Positions 51,836-60,698 of a DNA stretch of 64,000 nucleotides are shown one piece after another. The notes below the pieces were generated by a model. It saw only the letters and a program-made list of their open reading frames with translations. It had not been told where the DNA came from and ran no database searches. The stretch is from Anaerolineales bacterium HSG25 (GTDB lineage Bacteria > Chloroflexota > Anaerolineae > 4572-78 > J111). Made by a program: the position numbers and the translations under genes. The stretch spans positions 1 to 64,000 of the forward strand of contig JAUCGA010000002.1 in assembly GCA_030377865.1 (NCBI GenBank), written 5' to 3'. Position 1 is the stretch's first letter. Each line of letters starts with the position of its first letter.

Positions 51836-53281
51836 TCACGGCAAAATAGCATCTTCGTAACTTTTTAGTCGTTTTAATTGATTGCTTTCGATTTTTGCTC
51901 CGGTTAAGTCTGCCCGACTGAAATCGGAGTCTCCTAAGTCAGCCTGACTAAAATCGGCTTGACGTAAATTCGCACCGATCAATTTTGCCTGATACAGTTT
52001 AGCTTTAGAAAATTTGGCTTGGCTCAGATTGGCATCACTCAAATCGGTGCGGTTAAGGTTTGCCTTTTCTAGGTCACACCCTTGCATGTTTGCTCCATTT
52101 AGTTTTGTGTCTTGCAGGTTGGCTTCCGTCAAGATAGCTCCTTCCAATTCGGCTTCGCTTAAATCGGCCTCATGCAGATCGACCCCATGTAGCTTTGCTC
52201 CGGTGAGTTTAGCCTGATGAAGATACGCACCATGAATGTCTGCCCCACTTGGGTCGGTTTCACGTAAGTCGATACCCAGCAAATCTGCTCCCCGTAATTT
52301 GGCATGGTTCAGTTTGGCTCCTTTTAGATAAGCCTGTCGAAGATAAACCCCTCGTAAATCTGCCCCGCGTAAATCCGCACCGGGTAAATCAACTTCTCGC
52401 ATGTCAGCTCCACGTAAAATAGCTTCGTTCAGCCGTGCTCGAGTTAGGTTGGCCCCGTGAAGCATCGAACCGCTTAAATCGGAACGTGTCAGATTCGCCT
52501 CGTTCATGTCAACATCCGTCAGATTCGTTTCTCGCAAGTCGGTGTCGATAATCTTGGCTCTTTGGAATATAGCTCCCTCTAGGTTGGACTCACTCATGTT
52601 CGCTTCTTGAATTTTTGCTTGAGTTAAATCGGCCTCATTAAGGTTTGCTTCTCGTAAATCAACCTTGATTAGTAATGTCTCTTTCAAATTAGCTCCGGTT
52701 AAATCGGTTCCTCGCAAATCGGTACCGCTCAGGTTAGCCCCACTCAAATTAATGCCTTGGAAATTAGTCAATGGCATCACGAGATCGCGTAAATCAGCTC
52801 CTTTAAGGTTAACAACAGGGTTTTCTTTGAGTAATCCAGCCTCGTGCAAAAATTGCAATAACGCCACTTTATTAATTTTATCCAAGCTTGGTAAAACCTT
52901 CAAAATCCGAGCTTTGGCAATATCGCGTACCTCAGAGCCAATGTCAGAATTACGCAAATTGTGTTTTAACATCAACTCGGTTACTTGGCTCAATATTACC
53001 TCTAATAACTCTGCTTGACGTTGTTTTGAGTCAACGTAACGTTGCTTATCATCTTGAATTTTACGATCTTGTTGCTTATTTTGGATACGTTCGGCTTCAA
53101 GTGTATGTTGCATCTCTAAATACCAACGCCCAAACCATAATAGGACGGCTGGCAATATCAACAGATCTAACCAGTCCCACAGCCCTTTACCTTCGGCAAA
53201 CGTGACCCAAAACCAAACCATAGCAATGATTACACTGATAATAAAGTTGCGATATTTAGCCTCAAGTTTGAAATTTTTCAT
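51836..53281 (-). CDS. Membrane-anchored pentapeptide-repeat protein
   Basis: About 481 residues from ATG 53281 (MKNFKLEAKYRN), preceded by GGAG. The longer frame from 53329 begins within a dispersed repeat. Two N-terminal membrane segments (about 10-30 and 35-52), a basic coiled coil (about 60-130), then some 60 tandem A(D/N)LXX pentapeptides (about 150-470; for example GADLRDL, GANLSGTDLRGTDLTGA) forming a right-handed beta helix, and a polar end. Such domains mimic or bind proteins or DNA; specific function is not predictable. The anchor places the helix in the cytosol. Confidence 0.88.
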   Translation of the reverse strand: MKNFKLEAKYRNFIISVIIAMVWFWVTFAEGKGLWDWLDLLILPAVLLWFGRWYLEMQHTLEAERIQNKQQDRKIQDDKQRYVDSKQRQAELLEVILSQVTELMLKHNLRNSDIGSEVRDIAKARILKVLPSLDKINKVALLQFLHEAGLLKENPVVNLKGADLRDLVMPLTNFQGINLSGANLSGTDLRGTDLTGANLKETLLIKVDLREANLNEADLTQAKIQEANMSESNLEGAIFQRAKIIDTDLRETNLTDVDMNEANLTRSDLSGSMLHGANLTRARLNEAILRGADMREVDLPGADLRGADLRGVYLRQAYLKGAKLNHAKLRGADLLGIDLRETDPSGADIHGAYLHQAKLTGAKLHGVDLHEADLSEAELEGAILTEANLQDTKLNGANMQGCDLEKANLNRTDLSDANLSQAKFSKAKLYQAKLIGANLRQADFSQADLGDSDFSRADLTGAKIESNQLKRLKSYEDAILP

Positions 53282-53319
53282 AAAAACTCCGTTTAATGTG
53301 GTTTTTGGAGCGAACTCAG

Positions 53320-53418
53320 TACTCGACATGCTGATTAAATAAAAATTTTTTCGACAGTTGGCGCGTCGGCTTCCTAACCGACCCGTTCAGCCAGTCGGCT
53401 AGGAAGCCGACGCGCCAT
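53320..53418. repeat. TACTCGACA end plus GC-rich GCGCGTCGGCTTCC hairpin
   Basis: GTACTCGACATGCTGATTAAATAAA matches the left end of 49307 (first 20 bases compared). It then carries a different stem-loop, TGGCGCGTCGGCTTCCTA...TAGGAAGCCGACGCGCCA (53359-53417), in place of the ATCCTGTC fold-back. A modular element. Confidence 0.55.
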
Positions 53419-53640
53419 TAATCAAACGCTCAATTTATTTAATCCCGATTCCTAAAGGTTTTTCCACGTATCTAAAGAGGAAAATTTGCGTCATAAGAAT
53501 TACGTACAAACATCAAAATTATAAACGGTAAATGAGCGGCATTACGGATAAATATGGTCAACTTTGTCGTGTTTTCAGTGCCAGTATCCAAACCGCTCTT
53601 GGCGACAAACGTAATTTACAAGGTAGTGGACGGATCCGTT

Positions 53641-53673
53641 AGCTACCCGCAAGTTTAGAACTTGCGGGTAGCT
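53641..53673. repeat. AGCTACCCGCAAGTT hairpin
   Basis: A perfect 15-base stem around TAG, related to the central hairpin of the 17402-type MITE. Bases 53419-53640 before it show no gene. Confidence 0.5.
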
Positions 53674-53721
53674 GACCACTACCTATGCAGGACTACCATT
53701 TACAATTCACCATTCACCGTT

Positions 53722-53812
53722 GTAAAAGTTCAGTAAAGTAGCCCTAGAAACCCGATTTCTTAAAGAAATCGGGTTTCTGACACTCTTTCTGGCGAGTTCA
53801 CTGAATATTTAC
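53722..53812. mobile_element. MITE-like element, TTCAGTGAACTCGC family, copy 3
   Basis: TAAAAGTTCAGTAAAG to GCGAGTTCACTGAATATTT around the AGAAACCCGATTTCT hairpin. Same orientation as 29800. Confidence 0.75.
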
Positions 53813-53908
53813 TTTCATTCTACCTTGCATAATCCTTATGACGCATTTTGGAGCAAAAAATCATTTATGGCATTAAGACGGGATTTTTGCTTGGCTAGTT
53901 GCCGTCTC

Positions 53909-55372
53909 TTAAGGTTGCAATCCTGTTTGTTCGTTAAATGCCTCAATTAACCCGTCAATCTCATCAGATAGCTTGGGGATGTCGTCCCAATAGTTTTTGT
54001 CGTACCACTGAGCCTGAATTTCATCGTAAGTTTTACCTTGTTGCTCGATCCATGTGTAATATTTCAAGTTGTGAATTCGCTTACGGTCATAGTAGCTCAA
54101 CTCTTGCACATAGTCAATGGTACTTCCAAGCAGGTAACGATGGTATGTGCCCGCGGCATCAAGTTCGGTAAACGCTCCCCGTTCAGTCGTCATCTCCTCT
54201 AATCGACTCTGATACATCTCCATTGAATCGGTTAGTACCGTCAACACGATGTCTTCCTCGTTAAGCTCATAATATTTGGCAAACTTAATGGACGACAACA
54301 GGTTGCTGACACTTGATATTCCCAACCACGGCAGTTTTTCTATTAAATCAGCCTCTACCCCTTGGCTTGCCAAATATTGCTGACCTGCCGGTTCATTAAA
54401 TAACCGAATCAGGCTGATGGGGGCTTCGTCATCAATTCCAATAACCATGTCGGTATTTTTGACATTGTGAATCCAAGGCACATGTTTGTCGCCGATACCT
54501 TCAATACGATGTTCACCAAAACCATTTTGGAGCAAGGTCGGACATTGGGTTGCTTCTGTGGCGGCAATTTTACAGGTATGGAACGCTTTTTTCAGAGCAT
54601 CTCCGGCGGCCAAGGTTCCACCTGATCCGGTAGCGGCTACATAACCTCGTACCGTGTCAGTGGGGCGCATGGCCTGTTCGAGCAGACTTAAAAAGGCACC
54701 GCCAGTAATCTCATGATGCCACAGATAGTTGCCGAATTCATCAAACTGATTAAAGATGGTCAGGTCTTGACCTGAGTTTCGTAGCTCCCAACATTTGTCA
54801 AAAATCTCTTTAACATTGCTCTCGCTACCGGGGGTTTTGATGATTTCGCCAGCCACTCCTTCGAGCCAAGTAAAGCGTTCCTTGCTCATGCCTTCGGGTA
54901 AAATAGCAATAGACTGACAACCGAGCAACGCCGAATCATACGCGCCTCCTCGACAGTAGTTGCCAGTAGAGGGCCACACAGCTTTTTGGCTTGATGGGTC
55001 AAACTGACCTGTCACCAAACGAGGCACGAGACAGCCAAACGCGGCTCCTACTTTGTGCGCTCCAGTTGGGAACCATTTGCCTACAACGGCAATAATCCGA
55101 GCCGATACACCGGTTAATTCGGGCGGAAACTCAACCATATTAACTGGGCCAAATCCACCACCACTTAAGGTTGGTTCATTGCGCCAACTGATACGAAATA
55201 GGTTGGCAGGGCTGATGTCCCACAAGCCCACCTGTTTTAGATTGGAAACTATAGCAGGTGGAATTAAGTTGGGGTTACGTTGTTGTTTTAAGGTAGGGAT
55301 AATAATATTACGTTCTTTGGCTCGTTCAATACCTCGTTGTAAAGCCTCATGTTGAATTGTTAAATCTATCAT
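53909..55372 (-). CDS. PLP-dependent fold type II enzyme (cysteine-synthase/threonine-synthase-like)
   Basis: 487 residues. PLP Lys in PTGAHKVGAAFG, the substrate loop STGNYCRGGAYDSA, phosphate-cup Gly-rich ATGSGGTLAAGDAL and a long C-terminal extension (YDRKRIHNLKYYTWIEQQGKT). This is the fold-type II family that includes cysteine synthase and tryptophan synthase beta, but the extended form is a separate subgroup whose substrate I cannot assign. No clear ribosome-binding site; isolated between repeat spacers. Confidence 0.82.
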   Translation of the reverse strand: MIDLTIQHEALQRGIERAKERNIIIPTLKQQRNPNLIPPAIVSNLKQVGLWDISPANLFRISWRNEPTLSGGGFGPVNMVEFPPELTGVSARIIAVVGKWFPTGAHKVGAAFGCLVPRLVTGQFDPSSQKAVWPSTGNYCRGGAYDSALLGCQSIAILPEGMSKERFTWLEGVAGEIIKTPGSESNVKEIFDKCWELRNSGQDLTIFNQFDEFGNYLWHHEITGGAFLSLLEQAMRPTDTVRGYVAATGSGGTLAAGDALKKAFHTCKIAATEATQCPTLLQNGFGEHRIEGIGDKHVPWIHNVKNTDMVIGIDDEAPISLIRLFNEPAGQQYLASQGVEADLIEKLPWLGISSVSNLLSSIKFAKYYELNEEDIVLTVLTDSMEMYQSRLEEMTTERGAFTELDAAGTYHRYLLGSTIDYVQELSYYDRKRIHNLKYYTWIEQQGKTYDEIQAQWYDKNYWDDIPKLSDEIDGLIEAFNEQTGLQP

Positions 55373-55655
55373 AAGTTGTTACTCCATATTGGATTTTAGA
55401 TTGTGGGCTGTAATCGTCCCCTAGACCCCATACAATTGAGGTTACGGGGAGTGTGTGAAGCCAATTTTGCTAGAGGCTCCGCTAGTGGGGTGCCACGTTT
55501 CAAAGTATACCACAATCTATTTAAGATTTGTAGCTTGACAGAGTGGTGTTGCTATAGAATCTCTTGAAAATGATCATCATGAGAACTCTTCAATCTTCGG
55601 TTTCAGAGTAATATGACCCAAATGAAGACTATAGTCTCGGAACCAGTGCCCCCCA

Positions 55656-55700
55656 AACGCAACCAGCCCCGACTCAGGTTGAGTCGGGGCTGGTTGCGTT
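55656..55700. repeat. Perfect 21-base-stem hairpin (AACGCAACCAGCCCCGACTC arm)
   Basis: A 21-base arm and its exact complement flank a 3-base loop (GGT). Core shared with 41738 and 42949. No T-run. Bases 55373-55655 and 55701-55865 hold no gene. Confidence 0.7.
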
Positions 55701-55865
55701 ATGTCTCACATCCCGATTTAGAGGTATAGGTTCGGACGTGAACCGCTGTGCAAGGGGGATGGTTTTGACTTTGTACATCTGACCTCGTAAAATAGCTCGT
55801 AACATTTATTGATGGAAATTACCAAGAGTTTGTCGTTTCATTCATGACCTGATATATTGACAAAA

Positions 55866-55940
55866 TCAAAAGCATTTTTTGATAGGATTAACAAGATTAA
55901 CTAGATTTTTTTGCTTGTAATCCTGTTAATCCGTCAGATA
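55866..55940. repeat. ATCCTGTTAATCC fold-back repeat upstream of higB
   Basis: GATAGGATTAACAAGATTAAC faces AATCCTGTTAATCC; first 20 bases compared. Same family as 15659. Confidence 0.7.
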
Positions 55941-55980
55941 TTGTTTTAGTCATGTTGAAATGATAAACTTCTGAATTACT

Positions 55981-56268
55981 ATGCATATCATCAGCCGTAG
56001 AGCTTTACGTGATTTTTGGGAACGGTATCCTGATAGCCAAAAGCCACTCTCTCGTTGGTTCAAAATCGTACAAAATAGCAATTTTTCTAGTTTTGCTGAA
56101 CTCAGAAACAGTTTTCCCTCTGTGGATAAAGTGGGAAATTTAATTGTGTTTAATATCGGCGGCAATAAATATCGTCTGATTACCTCAATTCATTTTAATC
56201 GTAACAAAGTTTATATTCGTCATGTCCTCACCTATAAAATGTATGACAAAGGAGTATGGAAACAATGA
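55981..56268 (+). CDS. higB: HigB-type toxin (mRNA interferase)
   Basis: 95 residues of the RelE/ParE fold. Typical HigB pattern: MHIISRRALRDFWERYPDS, then NIGGNKYRLITSIHF and RHVLTYKMYDKG before the end. Such toxins cut mRNA at the ribosome. Poor ribosome-binding site. The toxin precedes the antitoxin, the order characteristic of higBA, and the two overlap as ATGA. Confidence 0.9.
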   Translation: MHIISRRALRDFWERYPDSQKPLSRWFKIVQNSNFSSFAELRNSFPSVDKVGNLIVFNIGGNKYRLITSIHFNRNKVYIRHVLTYKMYDKGVWKQ

Positions 56269-56663
56269 GACTATTAACCGAAGAAACCCAACTACATTGG
56301 TTGGCGATTAGTCCTTTATTCGATATCCGTAATGATGATGACTATGACCGAGCCATCCGCTTGCTCAACCAACTCCTTGATGACATCGGAACCAATGAAC
56401 AGCATCCGTTGTATGGGTTGTTGGATACATTGGGCACGTTGGTTCAGGTGTATGAGGAGAACCACCTGCCTATGCCACTGGTGAGCGGGGGGGAAGCGTT
56501 ACAGTTTTTAATGACGGAGCATGACCTTAAAGCGACTGACTTGCCTGAGTTGGGACTCGTTGAGACTGTGACCGCCATTCTAAATGGACAGCGGGAGCTA
56601 ACGATTACCCAGATTCGCTGGTTAGCCCAACGATTTGGAGTGTCTCCGGCGGTGTTTGTGTGA
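56265..56663 (+). CDS. higA: HigA-type antitoxin
   Basis: 132 residues. The C-terminal half holds a Cro/CI-type helix-turn-helix: QFLMTEHDLKATDLPEL, ILNGQRELTITQIRWLA, QRFGVSPAVFV; the N-terminal half (DRAIRLLNQLLDDIG) resembles the HigA YgjM-type entry. ATG 56265 overlaps the higB TGA, a better start than ATG 56256. It neutralises HigB and represses the operon in known systems. Confidence 0.88.
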   Translation: MRLLTEETQLHWLAISPLFDIRNDDDYDRAIRLLNQLLDDIGTNEQHPLYGLLDTLGTLVQVYEENHLPMPLVSGGEALQFLMTEHDLKATDLPELGLVETVTAILNGQRELTITQIRWLAQRFGVSPAVFV

Positions 56664-56725
56664 GGAGTGAGGACGTGATGCGTGAGGTTGACTGAGCCTG
56701 CTGAGACCATCCACCGATGGACGAG

Positions 56726-56864
56726 CTAACGAATAACTTCCAAATAAGCCACACCGTCAGGAAGCACCTCAGCCAGAATACGTTGGTCAAGTGTAGCTAA
56801 CTTACCTCCATTGTGAACGGCTAGGCCCAATAGATAAATATCGGTAATTTGTTTCGGAGTGCCT
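56726..56864 (-). pseudogene. C-terminal remnant of a PIN toxin joined to a MITE end
   Basis: Reading from 56864 towards 56726 on the minus strand gives PKQITDIYLLGLAVHNGG, then KLATLDQRI and AYLEVIR before a TAG. This is the last third of a VapC-type PIN domain, with the conserved Asp of TD.YLL.LA and the TLDQ Asp. The N-terminal part is missing, and the sequence adjoins the partial MITE end at 56863-56891, which may mark the breakpoint. No start codon. Confidence 0.6.
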
Positions 56865-56888
56865 TGAAAACCATTATCTGAAAGACTG

Positions 56889-56955
56889 TAGCTACAATTA
56901 AAACCGTTTGCTTTAAGACCATCTGCTCAGGTACAATGGTAGGTGGTTTTTGTTT
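56889..56955 (+). promoter_or_regulatory. Conserved DUF1703-type leader, copy 2 (promoter)
   Basis: TGTAGCTACAATTAAAACCG, then TTGCTT (56908-56913), an 18-base spacer and TACAAT (56932-56937), followed by GGTGGTTTTTGTTTTTG. The ATG at 57021 follows. The block is shared with 29-87 (inverted) and 62887-62950. Confidence 0.65.
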
Positions 56956-57020
56956 TTGGACAATCGGGATGTCTTCCCTAATTCTAAATCCTACTCCTGT
57001 CTACATAAGGAAAAATAACA

Positions 57021-58817
57021 ATGCTAAAATTACCTTACGGCGATGCCGATTTTTACAGAATTATTACCGAAAGCTACTTTTTTGTTGACCGAACCGATAA
57101 AATACGACTGCTGGAAGAGATTAGCCATAAAGCACTATTCCTCCGCCCGCGCCGTTTTGGCAAGAGCCTGTGGCTGTCGGTGTTAGAGAACTATTACGAC
57201 CTTCGCAAGGCAGATGAGTTTGAACGGCTGTTTGGTCATCTGGATATTGGGCAGAATCCAACGCCATTGCACAATCAATATTTCATCCTAAAATGGAATT
57301 TTTCTACGATTGCTACTGTTGGCACGGAGGCCGAAATGCGCCAAGCGATTCATGATGAATTGAATGGTTGTATGGAGATATTCAAATCTACTTACTATAA
57401 AGACCTGGATTATGATATAGAATTAGATAAGAATAATGCCTTGCGTTCCCTGCGATCATTACTGGCCGCGGTAAAACGAACTCCCTACAAACTTTATCTC
57501 CTGATTGATGAATATGACAACTTTGCCAATGAGGTCTTGATGGGCGGCGACCCCCAAGGCCAACAACGATATGAAAAATTGGTCAAAGGAGAAGGCATGT
57601 TAAAAACCATCTTCAAAGTAGTCAAAGATGGCTTGGAAGGTCGAGGGATTGACCGACTGTTTATTACGGGTGTTTCACCCTTGGTTCTGAGTGACATTAC
57701 CAGCGGTTTTAATATTGTAGATAACATCTCTATGTTACCTGAATTTAACGAACTGTGCGGTTTTTGGGAGGAGGAAGTCAGCCAAGTTCTGGAACAGGTG
57801 GGCCAAAATTGTAACCTCTCCTCGAAACAGATAACAGAAGCGTTACGGATTATGAAAACCTTCTATGATGGCTATTGCTTTAGCTATGATAATGATGATA
57901 GAGGAGGTCTGTATAACCCCACCTTAGCCCTTTATTTCTTGAGACATTTTCAACGGTACTGCAAGTATCCTCGCAGATTGTTAGACACAAATCTCGCAAT
58001 GGATGGTAACAAAATCGCCTACATTGCCCAATTACCGCAAGGGGAGCAGGTGGTTTCTCAAGCGCTCGATGAAAAAGAGCCTTTGATAATTTTTGAATTG
58101 GCTGATCGCTTTAATCTCCAAGAAATGCTCCAACAAGACCATGACCGTACCTTTATGCTCTCTTTATTATATTATTTTGGGGTAATTACTCTAACCGAAC
58201 AAGAGAGACCTGAAGAACTGATTTTGAAAATTCCCAATCTGGTCATTCGAAAACTCTATGTGGAACGGCTTCATAAGATATTCTTACCCTTGGCCAAAGA
58301 TATGCACCATGCCGAACGAGTGACCCGACTGGTCTATCAAAAAGGGGAGCTTGGCCCATTGTGTGAATTTCTGGAACAACGACAATTTACAGTTTTTGAT
58401 AATCGAGATTATCGAGAAGCCGATGAATTGACCATCAAGGCTGTCTTTTTGACCGTTTTGTTCAATGATACGTTGTACATCATGGATTCAGAACCGGCCA
58501 TACAGCGTCGCTATGGCGATTTGATTATGATAATTCGGCCTGATATGCGTGGTGGACGTTTATGGGATTTATTATTTGAGTTTAAGTATGTGCCATTAGG
58601 TAAAAATAACCTGACCGGCGAGCAAGTTAAGGGGATGAGTACCGATGAATTGTTGGCCCTGAAACAGGTCAAGGCTGAGTTGGCTGATGCCAAGAAACAG
58701 TTGCTCTCCTATCGGGCTACCTTGACCAAAGTTTACGGTGTGGGGTATCTGCGGTTGCGAACTTATGCCGTGGTTGCGGTGGGGTATGATAGGTTAGTGT
58801 GGCAAGAAGTAATGTAA
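57021..58817 (+). CDS. AAA-ATPase-like / DUF1703 (PD-(D/E)XK) protein
   Basis: 598 residues. The N-terminal AAA-ATPase-like domain (PF09820 type) shows YFFVDRTDKI, the P-loop LRPRRFGKSLWLS, LYLLIDEYDNFAN (Walker B) and FITGVSPLVLSDITSGFN. The C-terminal DUF1703 domain belongs to the PD-(D/E)XK superfamily: GDLIMIIRPD, then LLFEFKYVPLG with the E-x-K pair. Such genes occur in many copies per genome and have no proven function; a mobile or conflict role is suspected. AAGGAAA lies before the ATG. The shared leader upstream indicates paralogues at both window ends. Confidence 0.88.
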   Translation: MLKLPYGDADFYRIITESYFFVDRTDKIRLLEEISHKALFLRPRRFGKSLWLSVLENYYDLRKADEFERLFGHLDIGQNPTPLHNQYFILKWNFSTIATVGTEAEMRQAIHDELNGCMEIFKSTYYKDLDYDIELDKNNALRSLRSLLAAVKRTPYKLYLLIDEYDNFANEVLMGGDPQGQQRYEKLVKGEGMLKTIFKVVKDGLEGRGIDRLFITGVSPLVLSDITSGFNIVDNISMLPEFNELCGFWEEEVSQVLEQVGQNCNLSSKQITEALRIMKTFYDGYCFSYDNDDRGGLYNPTLALYFLRHFQRYCKYPRRLLDTNLAMDGNKIAYIAQLPQGEQVVSQALDEKEPLIIFELADRFNLQEMLQQDHDRTFMLSLLYYFGVITLTEQERPEELILKIPNLVIRKLYVERLHKIFLPLAKDMHHAERVTRLVYQKGELGPLCEFLEQRQFTVFDNRDYREADELTIKAVFLTVLFNDTLYIMDSEPAIQRRYGDLIMIIRPDMRGGRLWDLLFEFKYVPLGKNNLTGEQVKGMSTDELLALKQVKAELADAKKQLLSYRATLTKVYGVGYLRLRTYAVVAVGYDRLVWQEVM

Positions 58818-58992
58818 TCTAAAAATAACACCATGAAACAATCAAGAATGTCTTATTTTAGTCACTGATGATAATCTGACCAACAATATTTTAGTCGATT
58901 CGCTTAAATAGCAGGGGACGATGGTGGTGGTACGAGTGTAGGTATTTTTGGTCTATTTTTAAGACCACAATATTACAAAAGGAGATATAATC

Positions 58993-60618
58993 ATGACAAA
59001 AATCCATTCAGCAGTATTAGACATGCAGAGCGATTTACGAAAAGGCAAAATCAACCGCCGTGAGTTTTTGCGCTTTGCCACTTTGTTAGGCGTATCAGCT
59101 ACAACAGCTGGTATTATGGCCGGTTGTGGAAATCAACCAGCCGCACCGAGTACACCGATCCCCATCAAGCGGGGTGGCACGATGAGAATCGGTACAGCGC
59201 TTCAGGAGGTGTCCCATCCGGCCCGTTTATCATGGGTTGAAAGTTCCAACGTGTTGCGTCAGGTGGCTGAATATTTGACCGAAACAGGCGCGGATGGTAT
59301 TACTCGTCCGTGGCTATTGGAACGATGGGAGGCCAATGAGGATGTAACCATGTGGACATTGTTTTTAAATAAAGGAATTAAATTCAACAACGGTCAGGAG
59401 TTAACTGCCGATGATGTGATTTTCAACTTCGAGCAATGGCTTGATCCCACGATTGAATCCTCAATGGCTACTTTGCTTTCCTATCTTAGCCCCTCCAATA
59501 TTGAACGAGTTGATGATTACACCATTCGTCTCCATCTTGATGCCCCTCAAATCGGTGTTCCAGAGCATCTGTACCATTACCCGGCTCTGATAATGTCACG
59601 TGAGTTTGAAGGGGATTTTATCAAACAACCACTTGGAACCGGCCCGTTCATCTTGACTGAATACACTGTTGGCGACCAAGCGGTTTGCCAACGGCGACCC
59701 GACTATTGGCGCATGGGGGTTGATGGCAACCCCTTGCCCTATCTTGATGAACTTATCTACATTGAACTGGAAGTAGAAGAGCGAGTTGAGGCCATGCAGG
59801 GGGGCGGTATTGACACATTGTATATGCCCAGCCCAAGGGATTGGCAGGTTCTTAAGGAGGTGCCTAATCTTGCAGTGTATGGGGTTAGTACCGCCCAAGC
59901 ATTCGTGATACGCATGCGAGTTGACCGACCTCCGTGGGATGATGTGCGGGTCCGACAAGCCCTCATGTTGTGTCAAGACCGCCAGAGAATTTTGGAGGGT
60001 TCCTATTTTGGGCAGGGTGAGTTAGCCATAGATGCCCATGTTGCCCCCATTCATCCGGCCTATTGTGAGAAACCAATCCCAAAATATGACCCTGAAAAGG
60101 CCAAAACATTGTTAGATGAAGCAGGTTATCCAGATGGTCTCCAGGTTAAGTTAATCACTAAGGATGATCGGAGCGAAGCGGAATTGGCCCGTATATTACG
60201 GAACTTGGCCGCTCCAGCAGGGTTTGATATTGAACTGAACACCATCGAGCCAGCCAAATATTGGGAACAATGGACAGAGGTCGAGTTGGGCATCACTCAT
60301 TGGACGCATAGACCACTTGGTACGATGGTTTTGGCTCTTGGCTACACCTCTGATAAGGAGGGTAATCCGGTCAATTGGAATGAAACCCGCTGGGTTGATG
60401 AGGAGTTTAACACTCTATTACGGCAAGCTGAACGCACCCTAGACATCCCCAAACGGCGGGAGATTATGTGTCAAATTGAAGAGATTATGCAAACACGCGG
60501 CCCGATTGGGATTAGCTATTGGCGAAAAATATGGACGATTATTCGGGCTGAGTTCAAAAATGTAAAGATGCACCCAACAGGCTATGACCTTTTCTATGAT
60601 GTGTGGAAAGATACGTGA
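58993..60618 (+). CDS. Family 5 ABC substrate-binding lipoprotein (oligopeptide type)
   Basis: 541 residues. A twin-arginine-like NRREFLRFATLLG signal ends in the lipobox MAGC, so it is probably exported folded and lipid-anchored. SBP_bac_5 fold: GTMRIGTALQEVSHP early, KFNNGQELTADDVIFNFEQW, GTGPFILTEYTVGD and VRQALMLCQDR motifs. The ligand is probably a peptide or other large solute. No permease or ATPase genes are nearby. AAGGAG lies before the ATG. CGTGATACGTGATG direct repeats follow (60612-60655). Confidence 0.88.
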   Translation: MTKIHSAVLDMQSDLRKGKINRREFLRFATLLGVSATTAGIMAGCGNQPAAPSTPIPIKRGGTMRIGTALQEVSHPARLSWVESSNVLRQVAEYLTETGADGITRPWLLERWEANEDVTMWTLFLNKGIKFNNGQELTADDVIFNFEQWLDPTIESSMATLLSYLSPSNIERVDDYTIRLHLDAPQIGVPEHLYHYPALIMSREFEGDFIKQPLGTGPFILTEYTVGDQAVCQRRPDYWRMGVDGNPLPYLDELIYIELEVEERVEAMQGGGIDTLYMPSPRDWQVLKEVPNLAVYGVSTAQAFVIRMRVDRPPWDDVRVRQALMLCQDRQRILEGSYFGQGELAIDAHVAPIHPAYCEKPIPKYDPEKAKTLLDEAGYPDGLQVKLITKDDRSEAELARILRNLAAPAGFDIELNTIEPAKYWEQWTEVELGITHWTHRPLGTMVLALGYTSDKEGNPVNWNETRWVDEEFNTLLRQAERTLDIPKRREIMCQIEEIMQTRGPIGISYWRKIWTIIRAEFKNVKMHPTGYDLFYDVWKDT

Positions 60619-60698
60619 TGCGTGATACGTGATGTGTGATGCGTGGTACGTGATAAGGATGAATATCCACTATCGGAAAGCATTAGGAACTTAAAATA

